The position numbers and the translations under genes were made by a program. A stretch of DNA of 64,000 bases from an uncultured Eubacteriales bacterium (GTDB taxonomy: Bacteria > Bacillota > Clostridia > Oscillospirales > Oscillospiraceae), in contig ONVI01000004.1 in NCBI GenBank assembly GCA_900321275.1, forward strand, positions 1 to 64,000, given 5' to 3'. Below are positions 34,057-44,487 of this stretch, one piece after another. The notes below the pieces were generated by a model. It saw nothing but the letters and a program-made list of their open reading frames with translations. It was not told the DNA's origin and made no database searches. Position 1 is the stretch's first letter, and each line of letters starts with the position of its first letter.

Positions 34057-34215
34057 GCCTCCCTCTTTGAGGGAGGTGGCATCCGGCCTCTCCCGCAGGC
34101 CGGATGACGGAAGGAGTCAACGTCGCCCTTTTTGCGCGCTCAGAATACTGGGAGACTCCCTCAGTCTCGCCCCTTGCGGGGGACGGGGCGAGCCAGCTCC
34201 CTCAGCGAGGGAGCC
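34057..34215. repeat. Dispersed repeat R3, typical copy
   Basis: gcctccctctttgagggagg hairpin at the left, catccggcctctcccgcaggccggatg hairpin-like core, closing ctccctcagcgagggagcc. It sits between the U32 gene and maf and ends 10 bp before the maf ribosome binding site. Confidence 0.75.
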
Positions 34216-34238
34216 TATATGGAATTGGAGATTATTTC

Positions 34239-34811
34239 ATGTCTATCATACTTGCCTCCGCCTCGCCGAGGCGGAAGGAACTTTTGGAAATGCTCGGCGT
34301 GCGGGATCTCAAGATCGTCCCGGCCGTCGGGGAAGAGAAGGCCGAGACAGGTCTCCCGCCGGATGAGCTGGTGAAAGCTCTCGCCTCCCACAAGGCGCGG
34401 GAGGTTGCGGCAAAGTGTGCCTCTGATGATATTGTCATCGCCGCCGACACCATCGTCTGGCATGACGGGCGCGTCTACGGCAAGCCCCATTCCGAGGCGG
34501 AGGCGGCAGAGATGCTGCGTTCACTTTCCGGAGACACGCACGAGGTCTATACCGGCGTGTCGGTGATCCGAAGCGGGAAAGAGCTGCTGGCCGCAGAGCG
34601 GAGCGCTGTTCGCTTCCGGGCGCTTTCGGACAGGGAGATCGCCGCCTATATCGCCACCGGGGAACCCATGGACAAGGCCGGGGCCTACGGGATTCAGGGG
34701 AAAGCCTCCCTCTTTGCGGAGGGAATCGAGGGCGACTTCTTCAACGTCATGGGTCTGCCGCTGTGCAGGCTCGGGCTTATGCTGAAGGCGCAGGGGGTAG
34801 AACTGCTTTGA
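34239..34811 (+). CDS. maf: Maf-family nucleoside triphosphate pyrophosphatase
   Basis: A 190-residue enzyme hydrolysing non-canonical or pyrimidine NTPs. SIILASASPRRKELLEMLG, the IAADTIVW catalytic Asp motif, GKPHSEAEAAEMLRSLSGDTHEVYTGVSV and DKAGAYGIQGKASLFAEGIEGDFFNVMGLPL are all family hallmarks. ATG 34239 has GGAG 8 nt upstream; the open frame before it is repeat sequence. It is the first gene of a maf-mreC-mreD-pbp2 cluster; the stop overlaps the mreC TTG start. Confidence 0.93.
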   Translation: MSIILASASPRRKELLEMLGVRDLKIVPAVGEEKAETGLPPDELVKALASHKAREVAAKCASDDIVIAADTIVWHDGRVYGKPHSEAEAAEMLRSLSGDTHEVYTGVSVIRSGKELLAAERSAVRFRALSDREIAAYIATGEPMDKAGAYGIQGKASLFAEGIEGDFFNVMGLPLCRLGLMLKAQGVELL

Positions 34812-35650
34812 AGGATTATCTGAAAAAGAACGGTCTGCGGGTGGGTATCATTGTGGCCGCCGCCGCGCTCATCATTGCTCTCGGCTCCGCCGCGCGCGAC
34901 GGGCGCATCGGCTTCGTGCAGAACGTGACGGGCATTTTTAAGTCCCCCATCCAGAAGGTTCTGAGTTCCGCCATCAACTGGTTTGACAGCATGTACGGTC
35001 AGATTTACGAATACGACTCCCTGCGTGCCGAGAACGAATCCCTGCGCTCCCAGCTTGCCGACGCGCAGAAATCCGCCCGCGACGGCATTGAGGCCAGCGA
35101 GGAAAACTCCCGCCTCAGAAAGCTTCTGGAGCTGCGGGAGAAGCACACCGACTATGTGATGGAGTCGTGCAAGGTGGTGCTCTGGTCCAGCTCCAACTGG
35201 TCCAGCGCCTTCACGATCTCCAAGGGCTCCTCCAGCGGCATCGAGCTGGGCGATCCGGTCATCACCGAGTACGGCGCGGTGGTCGGGCAGGTCACGGAGC
35301 TCGGCACCAACTGGGCCACAGTCTCGACCATCATCGACGTGGACATGTCCATCGGCGCCTTCGTCGGCGCGACCGGCAACTCCGGCATGGTGGTGGGCGA
35401 GTATTCGTTCATGCGCGAGAAGACCGCGAAGCTGACCTATCTGGCCGACGGGGCGCAGATCTTCGTGGGCGACGACGTGCTGACCTCCGGCTCCGGCGGC
35501 GCGTTCCCGGCGGGGCTGATGATCGGCACGCTGATCGCCGTGCAGACCGAGGCCGGCGGGCAGATCGAATACGGCATTGTGGAGCCGCAGGCCAATCTCG
35601 ACTCCCTGGTGCAGGTGTTCATCATCAAGGATTTTACGGTGGTGGAATAA
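34808..35650 (+). CDS. mreC: Rod shape-determining protein MreC
   Basis: A 280-residue envelope protein. A short cytoplasmic start and one membrane helix (GLRVGIIVAAAALIIALGSAA) lead to a coiled coil (YDSLRAENESLRSQLADAQ...ENSRLRKLLELREK, about 75-115) and the beta-rich MreC core (VVLWSSSNWSSAFTISKGSSSGIELGDPVITEYGAVVGQV...). It links MreB filaments and PBP2 in cell elongation. Start is TTG in a TTGA overlap with maf, with GGGGGTAG upstream. Confidence 0.92.
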   Translation: MKDYLKKNGLRVGIIVAAAALIIALGSAARDGRIGFVQNVTGIFKSPIQKVLSSAINWFDSMYGQIYEYDSLRAENESLRSQLADAQKSARDGIEASEENSRLRKLLELREKHTDYVMESCKVVLWSSSNWSSAFTISKGSSSGIELGDPVITEYGAVVGQVTELGTNWATVSTIIDVDMSIGAFVGATGNSGMVVGEYSFMREKTAKLTYLADGAQIFVGDDVLTSGSGGAFPAGLMIGTLIAVQTEAGGQIEYGIVEPQANLDSLVQVFIIKDFTVVE

Positions 35651-35653
35651 GCC

Positions 35654-36151
35654 GTGCAGGATTATCTGGAGAAAATCGACCTGCGCAAGGTCGTCCGCTA
35701 TACACTGTTCATGTTTCTGACGCTGATGGCGCAGAACATGGTTTTCAGCCATATCAGGCTCTTCGGCGTCAAGCCCATGCTGCTGCCCTCGGCGGCTGCG
35801 GCGGTCGGCATGTTTGAGGGGGCCACCTGGGGGCCGCTGTTCAGCCTGGTGATGGGCTACTTTGCGGACATGAGCTTTGTGGAGCACCGCGTGTTCTTCC
35901 TGCTCCTGCTGCCTGCGCTGAGCCTGCTGTCGGCCTTCATGTCGCAGTTTTTCATCAACCGCCGCTTCTTCGCCTTTATGGGCATCGCGTTTCTGGCGCT
36001 GCTGATCACGGGACTGCTGCAGATGCTCAAGGCCCTGGCGGGCGACGCCTGGAGTCTGGAGATGCTCAAGGTCGTCGCGCTGCAGACGCTGGTCTCCCTG
36101 CCGCCCGCGGCGCTGGCCTACCCGCTGCCCGCGCGGTGGAGCCGGGAATGA
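35654..36151 (+). CDS. mreD: Rod shape-determining protein MreD
   Basis: A 165-residue membrane protein with about five helices (YTLFMFLTLMAQNMVFSHIRLFGVKPMLLP, EGATWGPLFSLVMGYFADMSF, LLLLPALSLLSAFM, FLALLITGLLQML), the MreD pattern. It is a GTG start 3 bp after mreC. It acts with MreC and the downstream PBP2 in the elongasome; mreB is not in the window. Confidence 0.88.
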   Translation: MQDYLEKIDLRKVVRYTLFMFLTLMAQNMVFSHIRLFGVKPMLLPSAAAAVGMFEGATWGPLFSLVMGYFADMSFVEHRVFFLLLLPALSLLSAFMSQFFINRRFFAFMGIAFLALLITGLLQMLKALAGDAWSLEMLKVVALQTLVSLPPAALAYPLPARWSRE

Positions 36152-36161
36152 CAGCACGCAT

Positions 36162-36289
36162 GCCTCCCCCGGCCGCGCATGCGGCGCCTGGGGGAGTCCA
36201 GCGGTGGAAGGGGATTTCGTTGACGGACGCCCCTTCAGTCTGCGCCTCGCGTGAGATCGGCGCAGCCGGCTCCCCCGGAGGGGGGAGCC
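36162..36289. repeat. Dispersed repeat R3, copy between mreD and pbp2
   Basis: gcctcccccggcc...ggcgcctgggggag at the left, the shared cagtctgcgcctcgcgtgag core, and the ggctcccccggaggggggagcc hairpin at the right. It ends just before the pbp2 ribosome binding site, within an operon. Confidence 0.75.
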
Positions 36290-36308
36290 TAAAAGGAAAG
36301 GAATCCTT

Positions 36309-38423
36309 ATGAACAGCAAACTCATCAAACCCGGCAGGCTGGCGGCGCTGGCGGCGCTCGCAATCGTGCTGCTGTCCGTCTACCTGTACTTTCTCTATCA
36401 ATTGCAGATCGTCCAGGGCGAGGCCTACTACAACCGGGCAAACGAGCTGACCAAAACCACCCGCACGGTCACGGCCGCGCGCGGCAACATCCTCGACCGT
36501 TACGGGCGCGTGCTGGTGTCGAATTCCGAGTGCTACAACCTCCGCATTGACACGGACAAGCTCTTTGCCAACGACGACCCCAACGCCGTCATTCTGGAGC
36601 TGGTGGGCATGGTGCGCTCCTACGGCGACGAGTACACCGACGATTTGCCCATCACCTTTGAGCCGCCCTTCGAGTACGACCCGAACATGACCGCCATCCA
36701 GCGCACCATGCTGGAGGCCTACTACAAACGGCAGAATCTCGACCCCAACTGCTCGGCGGTGGAGCTGATGAGCTTTATGCGCACGCGCTACAACATTGAC
36801 AACAGCTATTCCGCCGCGGAGATGCGTCTCATTGCGGGCGTGCGCTATTCCATCAACGTGCGCTACGCCATCAACACCGCCGATTACGTCTTCGTTGAGG
36901 ACGCCAGCATGAACCTCATCTCCTCCATCATGGAGAACAAGCTTGTCGGCATTGAGGTCAAGCGCGCCTATATCCGGCAGTATTCCACCGACTACGCCGC
37001 CCATATCCTGGGCTATGTCGGCCTCATGACCCAGGAGGAATTTGAGAAATACTCCCTGCTGGACTACTCCACCGACGCCATGGTGGGCAAGGACGGCATC
37101 GAATACGCCTTTGAAAACTACCTCCACGGCCAGGACGGCGAGGTGGAGGAAACGCGCAACGCCCAGGGCACCATCCTCGCCACGGTCTATACCAAGGAGC
37201 CGGTACCCGGCAACCATATCTATCTCACCATCGACAGCGTCCTGCAGGAGCAGACCGAACGCATCCTGGGCAACGGCGTGGAGATTCTGAAAAAGAACAT
37301 CGCCCAGAAGCGCGCCGAGGGCACCGCGCGCGGCGACTACAATGTGGAGCTCAAGGACAACATCACCGGCGCCTCCGCCGTGGTGGTGAACGTGAAGGAC
37401 GGCTCGCCTCTGGCGCTGGCGAGCTGGCCGACCTACAACGTCTCCCGCATCATCGAGGACTATCAGGAGCTGCTGGTCGCGGAGAACGCCCCGCTCTTCA
37501 ACCGGGCGCTGCTGGGCACCTACGCCCCCGGCTCCACCTTCAAGCCCTGCACCGCCATCGCGGGTCTGACCAAGGGCATCATCAACACGGAGAGGAAGAT
37601 CAAGTGCCAGGGCGTGTACACCCGGTACGCCGCCGAGGGCTACGCCCCTGAGTGCTGGATCTGGAACGCGAACAAGAACGAGCATTTGACCCACCCGGAG
37701 GAAAATGTCACCACCGCCATCCGCGATTCGTGCAACTACTTCTTCTACACCGTGGGCAACGATCTCGGCGTCGACGATATGGGCGAATTTGCCGCGGCCT
37801 TCGGACTCGGGCAGTTTTCGGGCATCGAGCTGGTCGAAGCCAAGGGCAACATGTCCAACCGCGCCAACCACCAGGACTACGCGGGCTCCGAGTGGCGAAT
37901 CGGCGACACGCTGCAGGCCGCCATCGGGCAGTCCGACTCCGTGTTCACGCCCATCCAGATGGCCGAGTACTGCGCCACCGTCGCAAACGGCGGCACGCGC
38001 TACTCCGCCTCCATCATCAAGACCATCCGCAACTACGACTACAGCCAGAAGCTTTACGAGCGTGAGAAGAAAGTCATGTCCTCCGTGGAGACCGCACAGT
38101 ACAACTGGGACGCGGTACACGAGGGGATGTGGCAGGTGCTCAACGACTACACCAACGAGACCAACGCCAACATCTGGGTCCCCTGCGCCTGGCGCTGTGC
38201 CGGCAAGACCGGTACCGCCCAGAAGGGCGAGGGCATCCAGAACGACGGCATCTTCATGTGTTACGGCCCGTATAAAGACCCCGAAGTTGCGATCTTTGTC
38301 GTGGTGGAGCGCGGCGGCGCCGGCGCGGATGTGCAGTTCATCGCCCGCCAGATCATGGACGCCTACATCACCATCCGCGGCTACAGCGACACGTCAGAGC
38401 CGGAGATGGCGCTGCTGAAATGA
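36309..38423 (+). CDS. Penicillin-binding protein 2 (class B transpeptidase)
   Basis: A 704-residue elongation transpeptidase. A membrane anchor (LAALAALAIVLLSVYLYFLYQLQ) precedes the pedestal domain (RTVTAARGNILDRYGRVLVSN). The transpeptidase domain holds the catalytic tetrad motifs: GTYAPGSTFKPCTAIAG (SxxK, Ser near 400), DSCNYF (SxN) and CAGKTGTAQ (KTG). It cross-links peptidoglycan in the lateral wall. The ribosome binding site is GGAAAGGA. Final gene of the maf-mreCD-pbp2 cluster. The mrdA/pbpA label would be reasonable, but class B subgroup was not verified. Confidence 0.92.
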   Translation: MNSKLIKPGRLAALAALAIVLLSVYLYFLYQLQIVQGEAYYNRANELTKTTRTVTAARGNILDRYGRVLVSNSECYNLRIDTDKLFANDDPNAVILELVGMVRSYGDEYTDDLPITFEPPFEYDPNMTAIQRTMLEAYYKRQNLDPNCSAVELMSFMRTRYNIDNSYSAAEMRLIAGVRYSINVRYAINTADYVFVEDASMNLISSIMENKLVGIEVKRAYIRQYSTDYAAHILGYVGLMTQEEFEKYSLLDYSTDAMVGKDGIEYAFENYLHGQDGEVEETRNAQGTILATVYTKEPVPGNHIYLTIDSVLQEQTERILGNGVEILKKNIAQKRAEGTARGDYNVELKDNITGASAVVVNVKDGSPLALASWPTYNVSRIIEDYQELLVAENAPLFNRALLGTYAPGSTFKPCTAIAGLTKGIINTERKIKCQGVYTRYAAEGYAPECWIWNANKNEHLTHPEENVTTAIRDSCNYFFYTVGNDLGVDDMGEFAAAFGLGQFSGIELVEAKGNMSNRANHQDYAGSEWRIGDTLQAAIGQSDSVFTPIQMAEYCATVANGGTRYSASIIKTIRNYDYSQKLYEREKKVMSSVETAQYNWDAVHEGMWQVLNDYTNETNANIWVPCAWRCAGKTGTAQKGEGIQNDGIFMCYGPYKDPEVAIFVVVERGGAGADVQFIARQIMDAYITIRGYSDTSEPEMALLK

Positions 38424-38427
38424 ATTT

Positions 38428-38524
38428 GCCTCCCTCAGTCCCAGCTCCCCCAGGCCGGCCTCTCTTGTCCCTTCGGGACAATTCACCTTCTGTGCGTGCT
38501 GGGACAGCCTCCTCAAAGAGAGGG
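38428..38524. repeat. Dispersed repeat R3, degenerate copy
   Basis: gcctccctcagtcccagctcccccaggcc start, a gtcccttcgggac palindrome, and cctcaaagagagggt end. It follows the pbp2 stop by 4 bp. Confidence 0.55.
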
Positions 38525-38572
38525 TTCACTGAAAAAATATCACAAAAAACTGCAAATAATCAAAATTTCATA

Positions 38573-38601
38573 TTGCACTTTTCACAAAGAATGTTTATAA
38601 T
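38573..38601 (+). promoter_or_regulatory. Promoter of the mgsA-like gene
   Basis: TTGCAC (38573-38578) and TATAAT (38596-38601), 17-bp spacer, in a locally AT-rich stretch 54 bp before the start codon. Confidence 0.75.
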
Positions 38602-38654
38602 AAAGCAGTTTTATGATAGTGTATGAATGACGGATTGAGAAACGGAGTATACCC

Positions 38655-39059
38655 ATGAACATTGCTTTGATGGCACACGACAGGAAAAAAGAACTGATGG
38701 TTCAGTTCTGTATCGCCTACTGCGGGATTCTGGCGGAGCATTCGCTCTGTGCGACCCATGTCACCGGCAAGCTGGTGGCGGAGGCGACGGGGCTGCCCAT
38801 CACGCTCTACCTCCATGCCGATCAGGGCGGGTCCCAGCAGATCGGGGCGCGCATCTCCTTCAATGAGATCGACCTGGTTCTGTTTTTCTGCGACCCCACC
38901 AACCCCAGGGGCTTTGACGACATCAACAAGATCGAGCGCCTGTGCGATCAGTATCAGATCCCCTTCGCCACCAACGCCGCCACGGCGGAGGTGCTGGTGC
39001 AGGGACTGCGCCGCGGCGATCTCGACTGGCGCAACATCGTCAACCCCCAGAAGAGATAA
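38655..39059 (+). CDS. Methylglyoxal synthase-like protein with altered active site
   Basis: A 134-residue MGS-like domain protein with the full methylglyoxal synthase layout: N-terminal MNIALMAHDRKKELM (conserved His), the ATHVTGKLVAEATGLP phosphate loop, and the C-terminal IPFATNAATAEVLVQGLRRGDLDWR. Two residues essential in E. coli MgsA are changed. The GGDQQ catalytic Asp (D71) is Ser here (GGSQQIGARI), and the DPxxxxPHxPD segment with His98 reads DPTNPRGFDD. Asp91 (FFCDP) remains. It may not make methylglyoxal; a regulatory phosphate-binding role is possible. Own promoter upstream. Confidence 0.78.
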   Translation: MNIALMAHDRKKELMVQFCIAYCGILAEHSLCATHVTGKLVAEATGLPITLYLHADQGGSQQIGARISFNEIDLVLFFCDPTNPRGFDDINKIERLCDQYQIPFATNAATAEVLVQGLRRGDLDWRNIVNPQKR

Positions 39060-39111
39060 GTTAATATCGTTTTGCACTTCTGTGCAAGGGGCAAAAAACG
39101 CAGTATTGACC

Positions 39112-39257
39112 GTAGGGGAGGGGCTTGCCCCTTTCGCACGGGTGCGCTTTCCTGTTGTCTGAACAGCACGGCAAATCCGCAGATTTGATGCGTATTCGCC
39201 CTTTATCCGCAAAAATCATTATGTTTTTACCTCCGGGAGGGGCAAGCCCCTCCCCTG
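39112..39257. repeat. GTAGGGG-family inverted repeat upstream of hisS
   Basis: Perfect 18-bp arms ggggaggggcttgcccct at 39115-39132 and complement at 39238-39255. It occupies almost the whole mgsA-hisS gap. No T-box was found here. Confidence 0.75.
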
Positions 39258-39295
39258 CGATATTCTTGGACAATTTTCCGGAAAGGAATATGCTT

Positions 39296-40651
<1,356 letters not shown>

Positions 40652-40707
40652 AAACTGCAGTGGGCATCATTCTGCATCCCTGCATGATACTGAGCAATGC
40701 TATAAAT

Positions 40708-40819
40708 GTAGGGGCCGTTCATGAACGGCCCGGCAGCAAAGCCTGTGTTTTTCGTGTCCGCCCGGGCGCATACGTATAACGTGCGCTGTACCGCCGGGCG
40801 ATTCATGAATCGCCCCTAC
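40708..40819. repeat. GTAGGGG-family repeat between hisS and aspS
   Basis: Outer gtagggg/cccctac; each end is itself a palindrome (ggccgttcatgaacggcc and gggcgattcatgaatcgccc). Confidence 0.75.
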
Positions 40820-40855
40820 GTGTCTAACACATAACATGAAAAGGAATTGATAATC

Positions 40856-42637
40856 ATGACACAGTCCCGCACCCATACCTGCAACGAGCTCCGCATGGAG
40901 CATGTCGGTCAGAAGGTCAAAATCGTCGGCTGGATGGAGAATGTCCGCGAGGTCGGCAACAACTTCGCCTTCGTCGTCCTGCGTGATTTCTACGGCACCA
41001 CCCAGGTCGTCATCGAAAACGAAGAGATGATGCGCATCGTCAAGGGTCTCAACAAGGAGTCCACCATCTCCGTCGAGGGCGTCGTCCGTGAGCGCGACAG
41101 CAAGAACCCCAAGCTGCCCACCGGCGACATTGAGGTCGTGCCCGAGAAGATCGAAGTCCTCGGCCGCTGCCGCTATAACGAGCTGCCCTTTGAGATCAAC
41201 CGCAGCCGTGAGGCCGATGAGACCCAGCGCCTCAAATACCGTTATCTCGACCTGAGAAACCCCGCCGTCAAGAAGAACATCATCCTCCGCTGCAACGTCG
41301 TGGCGGCCCTGCGCCAGGCCATGACCGAGCATGGCTTCCTCGAAATCACCACGCCCATCCTCACGGCCTCCAGCCCCGAGGGCGCGCGCGACTATCTGGT
41401 TCCCGCAAGAAAGCACCCCGGCAAGTTCTACGCTCTGCCCCAGGCGCCGCAGCAGTTCAAGCAGCTGCTGATGACCTCCGGCTTCGACCGCTACTTCCAG
41501 ATCGCCCCCTGCTTCCGCGACGAGGACGCCCGCGGTGACCGCTCCCCCGGTGAGTTCTACCAGCTGGACATGGAGATGGCCTTCGCCACGCAGGACGACG
41601 TGTTCGCGGTGCTTGAGGACGTGCTGCCCCCGATCTTTGCCAAATACGGCACCTATGATATCGCCTCCACCGCGCCCTTCAAGCGCATTCCGTACCTGGA
41701 GTCCATGGAGAAGTACGGCTCCGACAAGCCCGACCTCCGCATTGATCTGGTGCTTCAGGACATCACCGGGCTCGTCAAGGGTTCGGACTTCGCCCCCTTC
41801 GCCGAGGGCAACACCGTCAAGGCCATCGTGGTTTCCGGCTGCGACCTGACGCGCAAGCAGATCGACAAGCTCTGCGCCGACGTCGAGGTGCAGGCGGGCG
41901 CGAAGCCCTACTGGTTCAAGATGGACGAGAAAGGCGAGCTTGCAGGAGGCGTTGCCAAGTTCCTGGCCGACAGGAAGGACGCCGTGGTCGAGACCCTGGG
42001 TCTCAAGCCCGGCACGCTGGTCGGCGTCGCGGCGGGCAAGCACGATCAGGCCCTCAAAACCGCGGGCGTCATGCGCAAGATGCTGGGCGCGGCGGTTCCC
42101 GGCCACATGGACAAGGAGCGCTACGAGTTCTGCTGGATCGTCGACTTCCCGATGTACGAGATCGGCGAGGAATCCGGCGAGCTGGAATTCTGCCACAACC
42201 CGTTCTCCATGCCCGCGGGCGGTCTCGACATTCTCCTGAAGGCCGAGCGCGGCGAGGTTGATCCCCTCACCATCACCGCCGACCAGTACGACCTGGTCTG
42301 CAACGGCGTGGAGCTCTCTTCCGGCGCTGTTCGCAATCACGATCCCGAAATCATGATCAAGGCCTTTGAGATGGTGCGCCTCGGCGAGGAGGACGTGAAG
42401 AAGAAATTCCCCGCCATGTACAACGCCTTCTGCTACGGTGCTCCCCCGCACGCGGGCATCGCCCCGGGCGTCGACCGCATGGTCATGCTCCTGGCGGGCG
42501 AGGACTCCATCCGTGAGGTCATCCCCTTCCCGATGAACAAGAACGCCCAGGACGTCCTCATGGGCGCGCCCAGCGAGGTCACGCAGAAGCAGCTGGATGA
42601 GCTGCATATCGCTGTCGTGGGCGAGGTTGAAGAATAA
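40856..42637 (+). CDS. aspS: Aspartyl-tRNA synthetase
   Basis: A 593-residue bacterial-type class IIb synthetase. An N-terminal OB-fold anticodon domain (GQKVKIVGWMENVREVGNNFAFVVLRDFYG), the motif 2 region FQIAPCFRDEDARGDRSPGEFYQLDMEMAF, an inserted GAD domain (about 290-420) and motif 3 APPHAGIAPGVDRMVMLLAGEDSIREVIPFP are present. ATG 40856 follows AAAGGAA. It shares a direction with hisS and is separated from it by a repeat. A terminator closes the unit. Confidence 0.95.
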   Translation: MTQSRTHTCNELRMEHVGQKVKIVGWMENVREVGNNFAFVVLRDFYGTTQVVIENEEMMRIVKGLNKESTISVEGVVRERDSKNPKLPTGDIEVVPEKIEVLGRCRYNELPFEINRSREADETQRLKYRYLDLRNPAVKKNIILRCNVVAALRQAMTEHGFLEITTPILTASSPEGARDYLVPARKHPGKFYALPQAPQQFKQLLMTSGFDRYFQIAPCFRDEDARGDRSPGEFYQLDMEMAFATQDDVFAVLEDVLPPIFAKYGTYDIASTAPFKRIPYLESMEKYGSDKPDLRIDLVLQDITGLVKGSDFAPFAEGNTVKAIVVSGCDLTRKQIDKLCADVEVQAGAKPYWFKMDEKGELAGGVAKFLADRKDAVVETLGLKPGTLVGVAAGKHDQALKTAGVMRKMLGAAVPGHMDKERYEFCWIVDFPMYEIGEESGELEFCHNPFSMPAGGLDILLKAERGEVDPLTITADQYDLVCNGVELSSGAVRNHDPEIMIKAFEMVRLGEEDVKKKFPAMYNAFCYGAPPHAGIAPGVDRMVMLLAGEDSIREVIPFPMNKNAQDVLMGAPSEVTQKQLDELHIAVVGEVEE

Positions 42638-42653
42638 GTCATTTCACAATCTG

Positions 42654-42685
42654 AGCCGGAGGTCTTGTGCCTCCGGCTTTTTTTG
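42654..42685 (+). terminator. Terminator of aspS
   Basis: agccggagg/cctccggct stem (42654-42662 with 4270-42678 region), 7-nt loop, then seven T. Confidence 0.9.
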
Positions 42686-42761
42686 CGTATCACAACAAAA
42701 TGTTTACAATTATTATGTAAATCTTAACAATTTATAAGATGCATTTTTTTCCGGAATCCCG

Positions 42762-42767
42762 TATAAT
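42762..42767 (+). promoter_or_regulatory. Candidate -10 for the secreted-protein gene pair
   Basis: TATAAT 57 bp before the start codon at 42824. The -35 (TGCATT, 42740-42745) is weak, so this is only a partial promoter match. Confidence 0.4.
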
Positions 42768-42823
42768 GCGCACAAGGGCAAAATGGCCCCAGAAACTGAC
42801 TCATCAGAAGAAGGACTGAGAAC

Positions 42824-44452
42824 ATGAAGAAAATACTTTCCCTTACCCTTGCACTGATCATGATGCTCTCTCTCTCCGTGACCGCCTGGGCGGCTCCGGT
42901 CAGGGCGAGCGACGAATCCACCGTCGCGCAGATCAAGCTGCTCAACAACAACTTCGGCAGCTTCCGTCAGGACGACAGCTGGTCCTACGCCGTCACAGAT
43001 CTGGATCACAACGGCAGACTTGAGCTGATCGCCACCACCATCCAGGGCGACGGGCGCACCAGTCAGGTCAAGCTCTGGGAGGTCGGCGCGGATCTCAACT
43101 CCGTCGCGGCCTGCCGGGTCGATATCCCGGCGGACGAGTCCTTCCCGGACATCCTGACCGAGAACGCGGACACCTTCTACAACCCCGGCAACGATCTCTG
43201 GAGCTATACCTTCTATGACAGCGTCGTCCTCTCCCCGACGGAGACCTATTACGCCCGCTGCGCCGTGACCCTTGCCAACAGCGTGCTGGGCTTCTCGCAG
43301 ATGGCCGTGCAGCATACGACGCTCACGAACGGTACCCCGGTGACCGAGTATATGGACAACGACGGGCACATCATCTCGGCCGAGCAGTACAACAACGCGG
43401 GCCTCACCAGCAACACGGAGCTGGTCCGCAGCAACACGAACTTTGACTGGTTCTCCGGCTCCGCCGCGAACGAGCAGCGCCTCACCGCGAGCTATACCGT
43501 GAACAAGGGTATGTCTCAGCCCGCCTCCAAGGCCGATCCGGTTCCCACACCGGCCTCCGCGCCTGTCCAGACTGCTCAGACAAGCGGCAGCTTCCTGACG
43601 ATTACCAAGCATCCCTCCAATGAAAGCCACAGCGCCGGCGAGACCGCCTACTTCGTCGCCAACGCCAGTGCCTGGACCAGCCTGACCTGGACCTTTGTCT
43701 CACCCTACGGCGGCGAGTTCAACGCCCAGAGCTTCCGCGGCTCCTTCCCCTACTGCTCCGTCAGCGGCGAGAACAGCACCACCCTCACCATCTCCAACAT
43801 CGGCGGGGATATGAGCGGCTGGGGCGCTTACTGCACCTTCTATAACAACGGCCAGACCGCCCGCACCAACACCGCCTACCTCTATGTCACCGCAAAGCAG
43901 AATACCACCGCCACCCAGAATTACACGGTCCAGAACACCATCACCTGCCCCAACTGCGGTGCCCGGAACGTCTCCATCTACGGAAGCTGCTGGAACTGCG
44001 GCTATGACGTGTACAGCTATGTCAACGGCTGGACCGGCACGGTCTATGTTCCCGACTACTACAGCTACTACTATTATTACGATCCCGACATCACGGTCTT
44101 TGGTAACGGCGACGTCGGCGTGTCGGAGGCTCCCGGCAGCTACACCATCTACAGCGGCGACGGCTCCTCCGTCACCTACGACCGGGACGGCGCTTACCAC
44201 GACTTCGGCGACGGCACCTATGCCTACGAGACCTACGACGGCAACTCCTTCTACTATGACGACAGGGGCAACTGGTCCGGCATCAGCGCCAACGGGGATT
44301 GGGAGGCCTATGACGCAGGGTCGAACATCCAGGCCGGCGGCAACTCCGAGGGATACTGGACCATCGACAACAACTACAACCTTGAGACGTACAGCAATCT
44401 CTACGGCTGGGGCTACCTGGACGACGACTGGAGCTACTACGACTTCTATTGA
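42824..44452 (+). CDS. Secreted Ig-like / zinc-ribbon protein, unknown function
   Basis: A 542-residue exported protein. The signal peptide is MKKILSLTLALIMMLSLSVTAWAAP. Residues about 30-140 resemble a VCBS-like 'DLDHNGRLELIATT' segment found in secreted clostridial proteins. A Pro/Thr linker is followed by an Ig-like domain (FLTITKHPSNESHSAGETAYFVANA...NTAYLYVTA, about 260-360). Then comes a cysteine-paired zinc ribbon (CPNCGARN...CWNCGYD, about 372-395), unusual outside the cell. The last 150 residues are Tyr/Gly/Asp-rich (YYSYYYYYDPD and many GDG/YD turns). It lies 35 bp before the GG-leader LysM peptide, with which it is probably co-transcribed. Confidence 0.7.
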   Translation: MKKILSLTLALIMMLSLSVTAWAAPVRASDESTVAQIKLLNNNFGSFRQDDSWSYAVTDLDHNGRLELIATTIQGDGRTSQVKLWEVGADLNSVAACRVDIPADESFPDILTENADTFYNPGNDLWSYTFYDSVVLSPTETYYARCAVTLANSVLGFSQMAVQHTTLTNGTPVTEYMDNDGHIISAEQYNNAGLTSNTELVRSNTNFDWFSGSAANEQRLTASYTVNKGMSQPASKADPVPTPASAPVQTAQTSGSFLTITKHPSNESHSAGETAYFVANASAWTSLTWTFVSPYGGEFNAQSFRGSFPYCSVSGENSTTLTISNIGGDMSGWGAYCTFYNNGQTARTNTAYLYVTAKQNTTATQNYTVQNTITCPNCGARNVSIYGSCWNCGYDVYSYVNGWTGTVYVPDYYSYYYYYDPDITVFGNGDVGVSEAPGSYTIYSGDGSSVTYDRDGAYHDFGDGTYAYETYDGNSFYYDDRGNWSGISANGDWEAYDAGSNIQAGGNSEGYWTIDNNYNLETYSNLYGWGYLDDDWSYYDFY

Positions 44453-44487
44453 TGCAAGGACAAAACCTGTAAGGAGGATATCATAAC

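Noticed and set aside
31794..34082. Very long open frames opposite real genes (also 36066-38120, 40700-42607, 11018-13024, 2926-4590, 34694-36328, 61208-62716, 4669-6330, 24249-25892)
   Set aside because: They lie antisense to well-identified genes, have Arg/His/Gly/Val-rich or low-complexity translations, and lack domains; high GC makes stop-free antisense frames common.
39060..39295. T-box riboswitch before hisS
   Set aside because: No specifier stem or conserved T-box bulge sequence was found; the gap is filled by an inverted repeat.
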